Part shown: piece by piece, positions 18,141 through 26,675 of the stretch
Position numbering within the stretch: the stretch's first letter is position 1
Layout: every line of letters starts with the position of its first letter
From: Geomonas paludis
Lineage (GTDB): Bacteria; Desulfobacterota; Desulfuromonadia; Geobacterales; Geobacteraceae
DNA: 64,000 bases
Direction: 5' to 3'
Assembly (NCBI RefSeq): GCF_014193585.1
Contig: NZ_BLXY01000002.1
Location: forward strand, 496,001-560,000
Made by a program: the position numbers and the translations under genes
Notes under the pieces: model-generated
What the model was told of the DNA's origin: nothing
Database searches by the model: none
The model's input: only the letters and a program-made list of their open reading frames with translations

Positions 18141-19782
18141 CGCGGAAGGGTCACACGGCGGCTTGGAAGAGCGGGTGCTCATGCTCCTGCCGGAGGGACG
18201 GGATGCCTGGTCGATGCCCCGGGTGCTGGAGCGGATACATGTGACCTACAAGATGTGCGCGACCCAGGCGGAGCTCTGCGCTGAAATCGGCAAGGGGGCC
18301 GGAGCACTGCTGGTCGAGGAGGAAGCCCTCTCTTCCGCCATGAAGCAGTGCCTGGTAGGCGCCCTGAGCGTGGGGGAGCCCCCCGCCTGGTCTGAATTGC
18401 CGATCATCGTGCTCTTGCGCCCAGGTCCCGAAACCCAGATGGCCCGTGACGCGCTGCTACTGCCAGGCGACGTGACCCTTGTGGAACGGCCGGTGCGGGT
18501 TAATACCCTGGTGGCCATCATCCGTTCCGCCCTGCGCAGCCGTCGGCGGCAGTACCTGGTGCGGGATCAGTTGCAGGCTCTGGAGGAAGCGAAGACACGC
18601 TACCACACGCTGTTCGTCTCCATCGACGAGGGGTTCTGCATCATTGAAATGCTCTACGATGCAACGGGCAAACCGGTCGACTACCGTTTCCTGGAAACCA
18701 GTCCTTCCTTCGAAAAGCAGACCGGGCTCAGGCATGTCGAAGGCAAAACCATCCGGGAGTTGGCGCCAGGGCAGGAAGAGTACTGGTTCGAAATATACGG
18801 ACGAATAATCGAGACCGGGGAGCCCCTGCGTTTCGAGCGACCGGCCCAACAGCAGGAGCGCTGGTTCGATGTGTACGCCTTTCGTTTCGGCCCGCCGGAA
18901 AACCGGCAGGTTGCCATCCTGTTCAACGACATAACCGATCGGAAGCGGGCCGAATCGGAACTGCGCCGGGCGAAGGACGAACTCGAGGTGCGGGTCCAGG
19001 AAAGAACGGAGGAGCTGACTCGGGCGCTGCAGAGCCTGCGCAGCGAAACCGAGGAACGCTTCCGCGCTGCTGAAGAGCTGCGCGTCAAGGAACAGCAGCT
19101 CATGCAGCAAAGCCGGATGGCGGCCATGGGCGAGATGATCGGCTACATCGCGCACCAATGGCGGCAGCCATTGAATGCGCTGGCTCTGATCGTTCAGGAA
19201 ACCTACGCGCTCTACAAAATGGGTCAGCTCCACGACGAGGCCTTCAATACCAGCACTGCGCAGGCGATGCGGGTGATCGGGCAGATGTCGCACACCATCG
19301 ACGACTTCACCAGCTTCTTCAAGCCCGACAAGCAGAAGGTCCCCTTCTCGGTACAGGACATACTCGCCAAAACCATCAGGCTTGTCGACGCGAGTTTCCG
19401 GCACGCCAATGTGGCCGTCGAGGTCATCCCGCAGGATGATACCGTTGTCGAAGGTTTCCCCAACGAGTTTTCCCAGGTGCTGCTCAACCTCCTCATGAAT
19501 GCCAAGGACGCTCTCTTGGAGCGAACAGTAAGAGAGCCGGCGATCACCATCCGCATCTTCACGGAAAACGGCAAGGCGGTGACAACCATTACCGACAATG
19601 CAGGCGGCATTCCCGAGGACGTGATAGAGAGGATCTTCGACCCGTACTTCACCACCAAGGGTCCCGACAAAGGGACGGGCATCGGGCTTTACATGGCCAA
19701 AGCGATCATCGAGAAACACATGGGCGGCCGCCTATCGGTCCGCAATGTCGAAGGCGGCGCCGAATTCAGGATCGAGGTGTGA
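18130..19782 (+). CDS. Histidine kinase with degenerate receiver and PAS domains
   Basis: Protein of about 550 residues. Residues 16-140 look like a receiver-fold domain (VLMLLPEGRD ... PIIVLLRPG ... VTLVERPVRVNTLVAIIRSAL) without a clear phosphoacceptor Asp. Then come PAS (about 155-280), a coiled coil, the H-box AHQWRQPLN (His342) and HATPase with NLLMNAKDA, DNAGGIPED, FDPYFTTKG and GTGIGLYMA. The first start is TTG at 18130, overlapping the KaiC-like stop by 11 bases; GTG at 18175 or ATG at 18181 are alternatives. Coupling with a KaiC-like ATPase suggests it reads out the state of that protein. Confidence 0.9.
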   Translation: MPSSAEGSHGGLEERVLMLLPEGRDAWSMPRVLERIHVTYKMCATQAELCAEIGKGAGALLVEEEALSSAMKQCLVGALSVGEPPAWSELPIIVLLRPGPETQMARDALLLPGDVTLVERPVRVNTLVAIIRSALRSRRRQYLVRDQLQALEEAKTRYHTLFVSIDEGFCIIEMLYDATGKPVDYRFLETSPSFEKQTGLRHVEGKTIRELAPGQEEYWFEIYGRIIETGEPLRFERPAQQQERWFDVYAFRFGPPENRQVAILFNDITDRKRAESELRRAKDELEVRVQERTEELTRALQSLRSETEERFRAAEELRVKEQQLMQQSRMAAMGEMIGYIAHQWRQPLNALALIVQETYALYKMGQLHDEAFNTSTAQAMRVIGQMSHTIDDFTSFFKPDKQKVPFSVQDILAKTIRLVDASFRHANVAVEVIPQDDTVVEGFPNEFSQVLLNLLMNAKDALLERTVREPAITIRIFTENGKAVTTITDNAGGIPEDVIERIFDPYFTTKGPDKGTGIGLYMAKAIIEKHMGGRLSVRNVEGGAEFRIEV

Positions 19783-19861
19783 CTAGGTCATCTCCCCAGC
19801 AACCTTTCTGTCATCTGCCCGGAAAAACCGACGTTTCCCCCCTGTTTGCAGAGAGCTTGTT

Positions 19862-20315
19862 TTAGCGATGTGTGCCGGCTCGGCCTGGGCCAAGGAGCCG
19901 ATGAGGGTCCTCGAGGGCGTTGTCTCCAAGGTTACAGGGACACCGTGCAGGTGCAGGATGCCCTGGGGAGCAAGGTGAAGGTGCGGCTCCATGGCATCGA
20001 CGCGCCGGAAACGGAGAAGAGGAACCGGAAGACGGGCAGGATCTCGAAGACGGGGCAAACTTTTGTGGAAAGGTGTTTCAGGCGCTTAAGGGGAAGATCG
20101 GCGGGCAGAGGGTGAGTGTTGAGGTGCGGGAAATCGACCGGTACCGGTGGACGGTGTCTGTGGTGCGGGAGGGGTTCGCTTGGGCCTACCGGCAGAACCT
20201 GGAGCGGCCGTATGCCTCTGAGTATATCCGGGCTGAGGAAGAGGCCAGGCGCGAGCGGCGGGGGCTGTGGCGGCAGGGGTCCCGCAGCCGCCTTGGGAGT
20301 TTAGGAAAGGGCTGA
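19862..20315 (+). pseudogene. Thermonuclease pseudogene, frameshifted
   Basis: The nucleotide sequence runs parallel to the intact thermonuclease at 11600-12070. In shifting frames it gives MRVLEGVVSKV, then VQVQDALGSKVKVRLHGIDA, then VQ-free RLRGRSAGRG/LKGKIGGQRVSVEV, then DRYRW and FAWAYRQNLERPYASEYI with GLW. Bases are lost near 19933 (GDGD region), near 20062 and between 20158 and 20166, where the VRLGKRDINQEM segment is deleted. The signal peptide is not readable. It is a dead copy. Confidence 0.8.
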
Positions 20316-20587
20316 GGATGCAATAGAAAGGAGGCAAAAAGCCTAACGGTCGGGCCGCCGTCCTTTAGATGCGTTTTTCCGGGTTTTGCCCTCCTCAGAG
20401 TGTCGGCAGGGCTAGCGGAGAGGTGGCACCTTCAAACGAACCGGTGCGGGAAGAACTGGCGCAGCCGGAAGCTGAGGCACAACACAGGCGGTTCGAGCGC
20501 CGGGAAAGCAGCCCGAAGGCATCCGATCTTCTGGCTTTTCCGGTCCACGGCCCGAGTTGACTCTATTGGGCGTGGATGCCACACGTC
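20316..20587. other. Intergenic stretch
   Basis: About 270 bases between the thermonuclease pseudogene and the 98-residue gene. I find no supported gene or hairpin. Base composition changes from GC-rich to clearly AT-richer toward 20600, where the island-like genes begin. Confidence 0.3.
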
Positions 20588-20884
20588 CTACGATGTAGCG
20601 GCGCCCCAGGCCCAGTCTCCACCAATAACAACAAAAATCTCAGACTTGAACTGTCGAGCAGTGAAAGCACGTTGCACCTGGCTCGTTACGTCATCCCTTA
20701 CAGATGTTGCGCTGGCACCGTTATAAGTGCCCATTGCTGCAGTGGTTGGGATCACCACATCATGGCCCTGATCGGCCTTGATAACCCTTTTCAAGCCAAT
20801 TTTTTCCAGATCAGCATACGCATTCTTGTAGTCAGCACTGGTTGCATTCTTGAGGTCAAAGGTACAAAATACCAAATAGCTCAT
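20588..20884 (-). CDS. Hypothetical protein with ferredoxin-like fold pattern
   Basis: Protein of 98 residues. The secondary-structure pattern by eye is beta-alpha-beta-beta-alpha-beta: YLVFCTFDLK, DYKNAYADLEKIGL, a strand pair DVVIPTTAAMGTYNG, the helix VRDDVTSQVQRAFTARQF, and EIFVVIGGDWAWG. This layout resembles the ferredoxin-like fold of Cas2/VapD-type small proteins, but I do not see their catalytic residues clearly, so no function is claimed. The ATG follows GGAGGAATT. It lies 47 bases downstream of the E2-like gene on the same strand and is probably co-transcribed. Confidence 0.65.
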   Translation of the reverse strand: MSYLVFCTFDLKNATSADYKNAYADLEKIGLKRVIKADQGHDVVIPTTAAMGTYNGASATSVRDDVTSQVQRAFTARQFKSEIFVVIGGDWAWGAATS

Positions 20885-20931
20885 AATTCCTCCGTAGAAT
20901 TAGAATAAGTAATTGCTGCAAAACAGAGAAT

Positions 20932-21915
20932 CTACTTAAGCTGAGACCTGCAGCCCCCTTTGCGCAAACTGTGATTCATGAATGGCAACAATATCGGAGC
21001 CGCGGAAAACCTGGGGGCCTTGAGGAACCCAAACACCGAAGGCAGCAGGTCAGCTAAAGGCGGTGGATTTGTTGGATTCTGTATAAATTCCGTCACAACT
21101 GGAGGTGGACGCCGTACCCCACCCATCTCTACATAGAAAGACACAAAAACTTCAAACGCATTCAATGTATTATCTTTGTCCCTACAGCACTCACCATAAA
21201 GCTTATCGCTGTTGTCACAACCACAGTATTCATCCCCTGATAGTTCAGTCAGCCTTTCATAAGGATGATGAGCAACCTGTCGCCCTGGCCATCTTCCAAA
21301 AACCTGCAAGTGCAGATGTCGAAACGCCCAAACAGTATAAAGGTCTAACAGATCAACGATAGGTTTGCCCAGTCGCCAGGTACCGTCACTATGATCGAAA
21401 GCACACACAGAACCGTCTGGGAAATTTGTGTGCCGAGGACCAATCCATTTAGGAGCTGTCAACGGGGGACCGACCCAGAATCCCCAACTCCGGGGAAATC
21501 GTACAGGGGAGAAGGGGATTCCGGTTAAAAAGACTACTCTTCGTGCTGGCATGGGAACCAACAAGCTTTCAGAAAGCAACCAAAGACCATCTGGTTGCAC
21601 CCATACTTTGGTGCCAGGATAGGCTTCGGTTATCTCGCCTATCTGTTCTCTGTAGAGGGCTTCACAACTTGGGCCGAAGAGCGGTGCGGTTGTACCGGCC
21701 GGCCATGCTCCGTTGGTTGTCCCTTCCCGTCCTTCGGTCCCTGTCCATGCTGCGGCTGCGGGTCTTTTCTGTTCTGATCGTCCATAACTTTGCTCCTTCG
21801 CCCCATGTTTTTTTTGGGCTTCGACATCGTGGGGCAAGACGATGCCGGAGTTAAGAACCCTTACCTCAAGATTCAGATCAAGTTGCTGCCCGACCTCACG
21901 AACTAGCTCTCTCAT
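20932..21915 (-). CDS. E2-like (UBC-fold) protein with SEC-C-like cysteine cluster
   Basis: Protein of about 327 residues. The central part reads like a prokaryotic E2 core: strands GLWLLSESLLVP and RRVVFLTGIPF, prolines in FPRSWGFWVGPP, then GPRHTNFPDGSVCAF, where the Cys would be the thioester-forming residue, and the helix DLLDLYTVWAFRHLHLQVF. About 40 residues on is CGC-X9-CC, close to the SEC-C zinc motif (CPCGSGKKYKKCC). The N-terminal 60 residues and the Pro-rich C-terminus are not recognised. The ATG at 21915 has AGGTGG upstream. No E1 or ubiquitin-like gene is adjacent. The divergent gene is a WYL regulator. I infer the E2 call from motif layout; it needs a profile search. Confidence 0.6.
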   Translation of the reverse strand: MRELVREVGQQLDLNLEVRVLNSGIVLPHDVEAQKKHGAKEQSYGRSEQKRPAAAAWTGTEGREGTTNGAWPAGTTAPLFGPSCEALYREQIGEITEAYPGTKVWVQPDGLWLLSESLLVPMPARRVVFLTGIPFSPVRFPRSWGFWVGPPLTAPKWIGPRHTNFPDGSVCAFDHSDGTWRLGKPIVDLLDLYTVWAFRHLHLQVFGRWPGRQVAHHPYERLTELSGDEYCGCDNSDKLYGECCRDKDNTLNAFEVFVSFYVEMGGVRRPPPVVTEFIQNPTNPPPLADLLPSVFGFLKAPRFSAAPILLPFMNHSLRKGGCRSQLK

Positions 21916-22085
21916 GACCACCTACCCGAATTTTGACGACACGGTATCATAATCATTTTGATCATCACAAGACTTTTTATTGATTACTACATTAAATATT
22001 TTTAGCTTTCATGGTGGGGGCTGCAGTGGTATATTCCGCCGGGGCACTTCTCACCGAAAGGCCACTTTTTATCTAGGAGAAGATA

Positions 22086-22976
22086 ATGGTGTCAGAGCAA
22101 GCCATAGAGATGGCGCGCGCACAAAAAATCCGCTTGGCGCATATTGATTTCAGGGTCAATTTTCTTGGGAGCATCGGAAGGAATGACTTGATTAGTCGTT
22201 TTGATGTCAAGGAGGCGGCAGCAACACGGGACATTGCGGAGTATAGACGCTTGGCGTGCAACAACCTTGTCTACGATGGTGCCTCAAAACGATACATACG
22301 TTCGGAGGTTTTCAGCCCACTGTTTAACTTTTCGCCAAGTCAAGTTCTAACCGCTCTGACCCAGGGCCTTGGAGATGACTTTGTAGGAATCCATAGAGCA
22401 TATATAAGCTGTGAAACGCCAGCTCACTTAAGTAAACCATCTATTCTAATACTTAGCGCTGTTTCACGTGCTATATTCCAAAAACGGGCTTTGCATATCC
22501 AATACAGGTCTCTAACAAGCGGCATCTCTTCTAGGCAAATTGTTCCTTTCGCTTTGATTGACAACGGGCTTCGCTGGCATGTGAGAGCCTTTGATCGAAA
22601 AAGAGGACTGTTCACTGATTTTGTGCTTACAAGGATGATGGAAGCATCGGTGCTTGAAGACACAATATTGGAAAATGAAACGCGCGACGCAGACATTCAA
22701 TGGAACAGGATTGTGGAATTAGAAATTGCACCACATCCTAAGGTGCAATACCCAGAGACGATTGAACTAGATTATGGCATGACTTCAGGGGTTCTGCAGG
22801 TGAATGTGCGAGCAGCAATGGCTGGATACATGTTGCGACACTGGAATGTTGATTGCTCCAAAGGGCATAAACACGATGGGAACGAAATGCAGCTATGCTT
22901 GCGCAACCCCGCCGCACTCTATGGTGTTCAAAACGCCCTAATGGCCCCTGGTTATGATGCGGAAAGCTGGAAGTAA
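22086..22976 (+). CDS. WYL-domain transcriptional regulator (BrxR/CapW-like)
   Basis: Protein of 296 residues. An N-terminal winged-helix segment (RLAHIDFRVNFLGSIGRNDLISRFDVKEAAATRDIAEYR ending LVYDGASKRYI) is followed by a WYL domain (about 130-205: ALHIQYRSLTSG ... IVPFALIDNGLRWHVRAFDRKRGLFTDFVLTRM) and a C-terminal WCX-like extension (VQLNV-type strand, MAGYMLRHWNVDC). Proteins of this layout regulate phage-defence operons such as BREX and CBASS. AGGAGA supports the ATG. It is divergent from the E2-like gene (170 bases between starts), so it may control it. Codon use is AT-richer than the flanking kinases. Confidence 0.85.
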   Translation: MVSEQAIEMARAQKIRLAHIDFRVNFLGSIGRNDLISRFDVKEAAATRDIAEYRRLACNNLVYDGASKRYIRSEVFSPLFNFSPSQVLTALTQGLGDDFVGIHRAYISCETPAHLSKPSILILSAVSRAIFQKRALHIQYRSLTSGISSRQIVPFALIDNGLRWHVRAFDRKRGLFTDFVLTRMMEASVLEDTILENETRDADIQWNRIVELEIAPHPKVQYPETIELDYGMTSGVLQVNVRAAMAGYMLRHWNVDCSKGHKHDGNEMQLCLRNPAALYGVQNALMAPGYDAESWK

Positions 22977-23097
22977 CAGACTACAAGACCGCCTGAGTGA
23001 GTTCCGCTAGTGAAGGCAGATTCCTCCTTCGGCCTACAGTATGTTATCGACATTTGGAAACGCTCCCTGAGAGGAAGAGGTTGATGCCTCTTTAAAC

Positions 23098-23126
23098 AAA
23101 ATGCCCCGGCTTTACCGGGGCATTTT
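23098..23126. terminator. Bidirectional intrinsic terminator
   Basis: AAAATGCCCCGG (23098-23109) pairs with CCGGGGCATTTT (23115-23126) around a 5-base loop. T-runs on both strands suit the convergent WYL gene and helix-hairpin-helix gene. Confidence 0.85.
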
Positions 23127-23135
23127 CTGTTACAG

Positions 23136-23489
23136 CTACTTCGCCTGCTTGGCGACGATCTTGTCTTTTACCTTGTCATAGGTCGCCTTCGGCAGGATCT
23201 TCTTGCTGAGAAGCTGGTCTTTCTTCGCATAGGGGCGGCCGGCGAGGATCTTTTTGGAGTAGGCGTCGCCGACACCGGGAAGGGCTTTCAGGTCGGCTTC
23301 CGAGGCGGTGTTGATGTCGACCACGGCATCCTTGGGAGCGGCTGCGGCTGCCTTCTCTGCCGGTGCGGGTTTGGCTGCTTCCGCTGCTTTTGCAGGCTTT
23401 GCGGTCGGGGCTTTGTCGGCGGCGAAGCCGGTGAGGCTGACAGAGAGAGAGATGAAAACAGCGGAAATCAGGGTGACGATTTTCTTCAT
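23136..23489 (-). CDS. Secreted helix-hairpin-helix protein (ComEA-like)
   Basis: Protein of 117 residues. A signal peptide ([24 protein letters not shown]) leads to a Lys/Ala/Pro-rich linker and a C-terminal helix-hairpin-helix domain: [26 protein letters not shown], as in ComEA and related DNA-binding periplasmic proteins. It may bind DNA in the periplasm. Only the HhH pair is present, shorter than full ComEA with its membrane anchor. The ATG at 23489 follows AGGAGG; an upstream in-frame start (23546) lacks one. It ends at the shared terminator. Confidence 0.85.
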   Translation of the reverse strand: MKKIVTLISAVFISLSVSLTGFAADKAPTAKPAKAAEAAKPAPAEKAAAAAPKDAVVDINTASEADLKALPGVGDAYSKKILAGRPYAKKDQLLSKKILPKATYDKVKDKIVAKQAK

Positions 23490-23559
23490 GCAGAACCTCC
23501 TGTTGGAATGTGAGCTGAAATATACACAAAATGGAAATCGGCGCAAGGCATAAGAGCAT

Positions 23560-24795
23560 TCACGCGGGGGTGGGTAAAGAGAGCAACTTCTTTAACTCTG
23601 CAACTGTTAAAATTTTGTTGGGGCGCCTGTGTATCATCTTGTGGCAATTTGAGCATAGCGTAACCAGGTCCGTCTTTGGGTCAACCTGTTGCTTTCCCTT
23701 TAACGTACTAATGGGCTTAACATGATGCACCTCGACAAAGCCACTCCCGCGTTCACCGTACACCTTTTCAAAGTTGAAGCCACAAACCTTGCAAGTCAGG
23801 CCGTGGTGTTCTATGGCTCTGCGGCGATTTGGGGCGTCACGCTCGTATCTTTTGCCATAATATTGCTTTACTCCTCCTTCACCCCTTGGACCTGCATCTT
23901 CCATTATTTCGGCTTCGATGTCCTGAACAACAAGCGACTCAGGCAACTCGGCACCAAATGTTACGTCGTAGGATCTTGAATTACTACGCCGCTCCATGCA
24001 CATAACAACGCGGTGAGGAGGCAGTTGATCCTGCTGGTATTGTTTCAGATGGTTGGGGAAAGATTTGTGCAGCAGAGATACGAATGACGAGTCCCAAAAG
24101 AGCCTAGTCCGCGCTGTCTGTTGCGACTCCATTGCTATGTGGGCAGGGTATGCCTTACCATCAGCTAGGAGCATTAGGTCAACTCTGTCACCGGGCTCCA
24201 GTTCGCGATCAAGGAAGAACGATCTGACGTCCTTGGGGATACCACTGCCATGATGAAGAAACGCAGATTTGTCCAATACCTTGGAAGCCCTGCTACGCCC
24301 TTCTATTGTCCAAGAGTATGATGCAATTAGGCGATCCTCTCGCGTCAACTGGTTGTAGAGAGTGAGAAGACGGTTACCTTCCTCGTCGGAAATAAAGTAA
24401 TTGGTGTTCTGGCTGAGTCGCAAAATGCGGAGATTGCTAAGCAGTTCGTCACCACGTATATGTTCGGTAGACAGAAGCGTTCCTTTAGATATCGCACAGT
24501 GGTCAATATCAATCCAGCAACGCAATGCCACATCCTCTTCCGGCTTCGTCACCCAGTATGGCAGTGCCTCAGGGTGATCCGGCATGATGACTGGGGTGGA
24601 GGCTATATTACCTATAGCTACGATACCGTAAGGCCCCTTCTTTCCTCCCTTTGACCTCCAAAAGAAAACGCGATCCCCAACGGCGATATCGTTCTTGAAG
24701 TGTCCTTGCCGGATTGTCCAGGCAACCCGGCTAAAGGCACTAAGATAGCCGTCGATGTCAAAATCCTTCGGGTTCCCTTGGAAGATCCATGGCAT
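23560..24795 (-). CDS. EVE-HNH nuclease (modified-DNA restriction type)
   Basis: Protein of 411 residues. The N-terminal EVE-like domain ([18 protein letters not shown] ... [24 protein letters not shown], to about residue 150) is of the PUA-like fold that reads modified bases. A middle region of about 150 residues (about 170-310) has no clear match. The C-terminal HNH domain has [19 protein letters not shown], and [13 protein letters not shown], with all zinc Cys and catalytic His present. EVE-HNH proteins are known or suspected type IV restriction enzymes against phage DNA with modified cytosine. GAGGAGG lies upstream of the ATG. The gene is alone on its strand between the HhH gene and MucR. 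Confidence 0.85.
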   Translation of the reverse strand: MPWIFQGNPKDFDIDGYLSAFSRVAWTIRQGHFKNDIAVGDRVFFWRSKGGKKGPYGIVAIGNIASTPVIMPDHPEALPYWVTKPEEDVALRCWIDIDHCAISKGTLLSTEHIRGDELLSNLRILRLSQNTNYFISDEEGNRLLTLYNQLTREDRLIASYSWTIEGRSRASKVLDKSAFLHHGSGIPKDVRSFFLDRELEPGDRVDLMLLADGKAYPAHIAMESQQTARTRLFWDSSFVSLLHKSFPNHLKQYQQDQLPPHRVVMCMERRSNSRSYDVTFGAELPESLVVQDIEAEIMEDAGPRGEGGVKQYYGKRYERDAPNRRRAIEHHGLTCKVCGFNFEKVYGERGSGFVEVHHVKPISTLKGKQQVDPKTDLVTLCSNCHKMIHRRPNKILTVAELKKLLSLPTPA

Positions 24796-24883
24796 GAGGT
24801 CTGCCTCCTCTCGGTGCTTTTGTGACTCCGACTTTTGCTGGTCTCCTTTTACTTTCTTCCAGAGGTCTACCAGCTACACCTTT

Positions 24884-25456
24884 TTACTGTTTCCCCACTG
24901 CCCTATCTTTGACGCGGGTGCCCTTCCGGCTAGCTTTGGCTGGTGCCTTGGCTGCCAGCGCTGCCATCGCAGCTTTGCCAGGTGCCTTGGCTGCCGGCGC
25001 AGCTTTCACAGCCCTGGCAGGGGCCTTTTCCGCCTTGATCTTGGCCATCCTCACGTCTCTTGCTTTGGCAAGGTTGTCGGCCAGACCACGGTCGTTGGCA
25101 AGCTTGCGGCGTGACTCGGAGTAGCTCTTCGCCACGAGGGACTGCTTCGATGGGATCCCGAACTGCTTCCTGTAGGCGGCCGGCTTCAGGTCATGGGCCG
25201 TAGCCAGGTGGCGAGTAAGGGTCTTGAAGCCGCCTTTGCCACAGATGAGGCAGACCACCTCGTTCTTCTTGAAGGCATCCTTGACTCGGACTGCCGGTTT
25301 TATCTCCCCTTCTGCCTCTAGGGTTCCTCCGGCATCGAGTTTCTTCAGGGCGGCGTGTACCTTGGCGATCTCAGCCAGAAGTTCGTCTGAGGTCATTGGG
25401 GTGCTGGAGGCATGAGCGGATACGAGTTGTGCGGCGATTTCTACGAGAGTGGCCAT
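24884..25456 (-). CDS. MucR/Ros-family zinc-finger regulator with Lys/Ala tail (copy 2)
   Basis: Protein of 190 residues. The MucR core (ATLVEIAAQLVSAHASSTPMTSDE, then CLIC-X10-H-X4-H and AYRKQFGIPSKQSL) is followed by a low-complexity C-terminal tail of about 55 residues rich in Ala, Lys and Pro (KAPARAVKAAPAAKAPGKAA) that resembles histone H1-like or other nucleoid-binding tails and is missing in copies 1 and 3. It may add non-specific DNA binding. The ATG at 25456 follows AGGAGGGAACC; the longer frame starting at 25498 is not needed. Confidence 0.88.
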   Translation of the reverse strand: MATLVEIAAQLVSAHASSTPMTSDELLAEIAKVHAALKKLDAGGTLEAEGEIKPAVRVKDAFKKNEVVCLICGKGGFKTLTRHLATAHDLKPAAYRKQFGIPSKQSLVAKSYSESRRKLANDRGLADNLAKARDVRMAKIKAEKAPARAVKAAPAAKAPGKAAMAALAAKAPAKASRKGTRVKDRAVGKQ

Positions 25457-25551
25457 TGGTTCCCTCCTGGTGTTTAAAACCGCCCTGTACCTACTCATAG
25501 GGCTGGCAATGTCTGGATCTACCTGAGACTCGCCTTGACAATTAATCGACT

Positions 25552-25573
25552 TTTATAATAAAACCATTATAAA
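25552..25573. promoter_or_regulatory. AT-rich inverted repeat
   Basis: TTTATAAT-N6-ATTATAAA is a perfect inverted repeat in the gap between the divergent MucR gene and the gene at 25782. TTGACA lies just upstream at 25535. It may be an operator or promoter element, possibly for MucR itself, which prefers AT-rich sites. Confidence 0.4.
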
Positions 25574-25781
25574 TGCAATCGAAACTGCCCTGAAAAAGAC
25601 ATCCTGCTTGAACAGGGGACAAATTGCTGAGGAGCTTATGCACGGAATGGACTCCTGTACTTGAATTGGGAAGCGAGGGGGACACCATAAATGACATATC
25701 CCCGAACAAATGCCGAGCAGGGGTGTCCGGCTTCTCTCCTCCGCTGTGAGGGGAAATGAACATTTTCGAGGGAGGAAATGC

Positions 25782-26147
25782 ATGGGCGCTTCAATAGAAA
25801 ATCAGATTCAGGAGGTGATCAGTCGCTATAAAGACTCGGTCCACCTTAGGGTAAGCGACGCCTACCCGGACGGGGGCGTGGCAGGAGGCCTAGACCTTCT
25901 GTACATGCGTCTGGAGCGCGCAGCGCTAAATCAGGTTTGCGATGGCGATGCAACCTTTTCGCGCTATGCAATCTGGGCGAACACTTTACGCGACACCATT
26001 ATTTCCTGCATACGGGAACTGGGGGAAGATGCTGCAAACCTTGAGGCGATCAAAATACTAGTTCAAGTGGCTAACGCTCTGTCTGCATTTTCGGATATCC
26101 AAGGGCTATTCGAACAGAGGCAAATGGCTACGTCAGAAGGCGAGTAG
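25782..26147 (+). CDS. Hypothetical protein, 121 residues
   Basis: The ATG at 25782 follows GAGGGAGG with good spacing. The product is soluble and helical (IENQIQEVISRYKDSVHLRVSDAYPDGG ... LEAIKILVQVANALSAFSDIQGLFEQ). I recognise no domain. It is divergent from the MucR-like gene and 148 bases before a secreted-protein gene. The frame continues upstream to 25710 but without a ribosome-binding site. Confidence 0.6.
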   Translation: MGASIENQIQEVISRYKDSVHLRVSDAYPDGGVAGGLDLLYMRLERAALNQVCDGDATFSRYAIWANTLRDTIISCIRELGEDAANLEAIKILVQVANALSAFSDIQGLFEQRQMATSEGE

Positions 26148-26295
26148 ACAGACAAATCTGCATCAAAGGCCTTTCGGTGAAGGCTTGGGACCTCAGAAAT
26201 GGTAACAATTAGCCTCAAAGTTATTTAATTATTGACATTGAAGATTATGAGGTAGACACTTCCTCTGTTTATTAAGTTTTAACCGGAGGAAAGAC

Positions 26296-26628
26296 ATGAA
26301 AAAACTTACAACTGTGACTTTCCTGATCCTCATGGCAGCGCCCTCGTTCGCTGATGAGTATGTTAGGGGGTACGCCCGTAGCAACGGAACCTACGTCAAC
26401 GGGTACACCCGTAGCGAAAGGGACTCCAGCTACAACAACAACTACAGCACCTCCCCGAATGTCAATCCATACACTGGTGAGCGTGGCACCCGCTCTCCGA
26501 CCTACAACGACCGCACCCCCACCTACAATACCAACACCTACGGCAACTCTGGCACCTACGGCAGCGGCAGCTATGGCACCCGCTCCGGTAGTGGTTCCTC
26601 GAGATCGTACGGCGGTTACGGCTACTAG
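26296..26628 (+). CDS. Small secreted Tyr/Gly/Ser-rich repeat protein
   Basis: Protein of 110 residues. A signal peptide (MKKLTTVTFLILMAAPSFA) precedes repeats of the type VRGYARSNGTYVNGYTRS, a short motif common in small secreted bacterial proteins (G-Y-x-R-S-N-G-T-Y-V-x-G-Y), followed by NVNPYTGERGT and a low-complexity Thr/Tyr/Ser/Gly tail ending SYGGYGY. The function is unknown; it is probably a periplasmic or surface protein. GGAGG lies ten bases before the ATG. The outer-membrane protein gene follows 47 bases later in the same direction. Confidence 0.75.
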   Translation: MKKLTTVTFLILMAAPSFADEYVRGYARSNGTYVNGYTRSERDSSYNNNYSTSPNVNPYTGERGTRSPTYNDRTPTYNTNTYGNSGTYGSGSYGTRSGSGSSRSYGGYGY

Positions 26629-26675
26629 GCGGTTCGGCTCAGAATGAGCCTATTCCCAATACAGGAGGTAGAAAA

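Noticed and set aside
18457-19719. Minus-strand ORF of 420 codons
   Set aside because: Antisense to the kinase at 18130, which has complete motifs.
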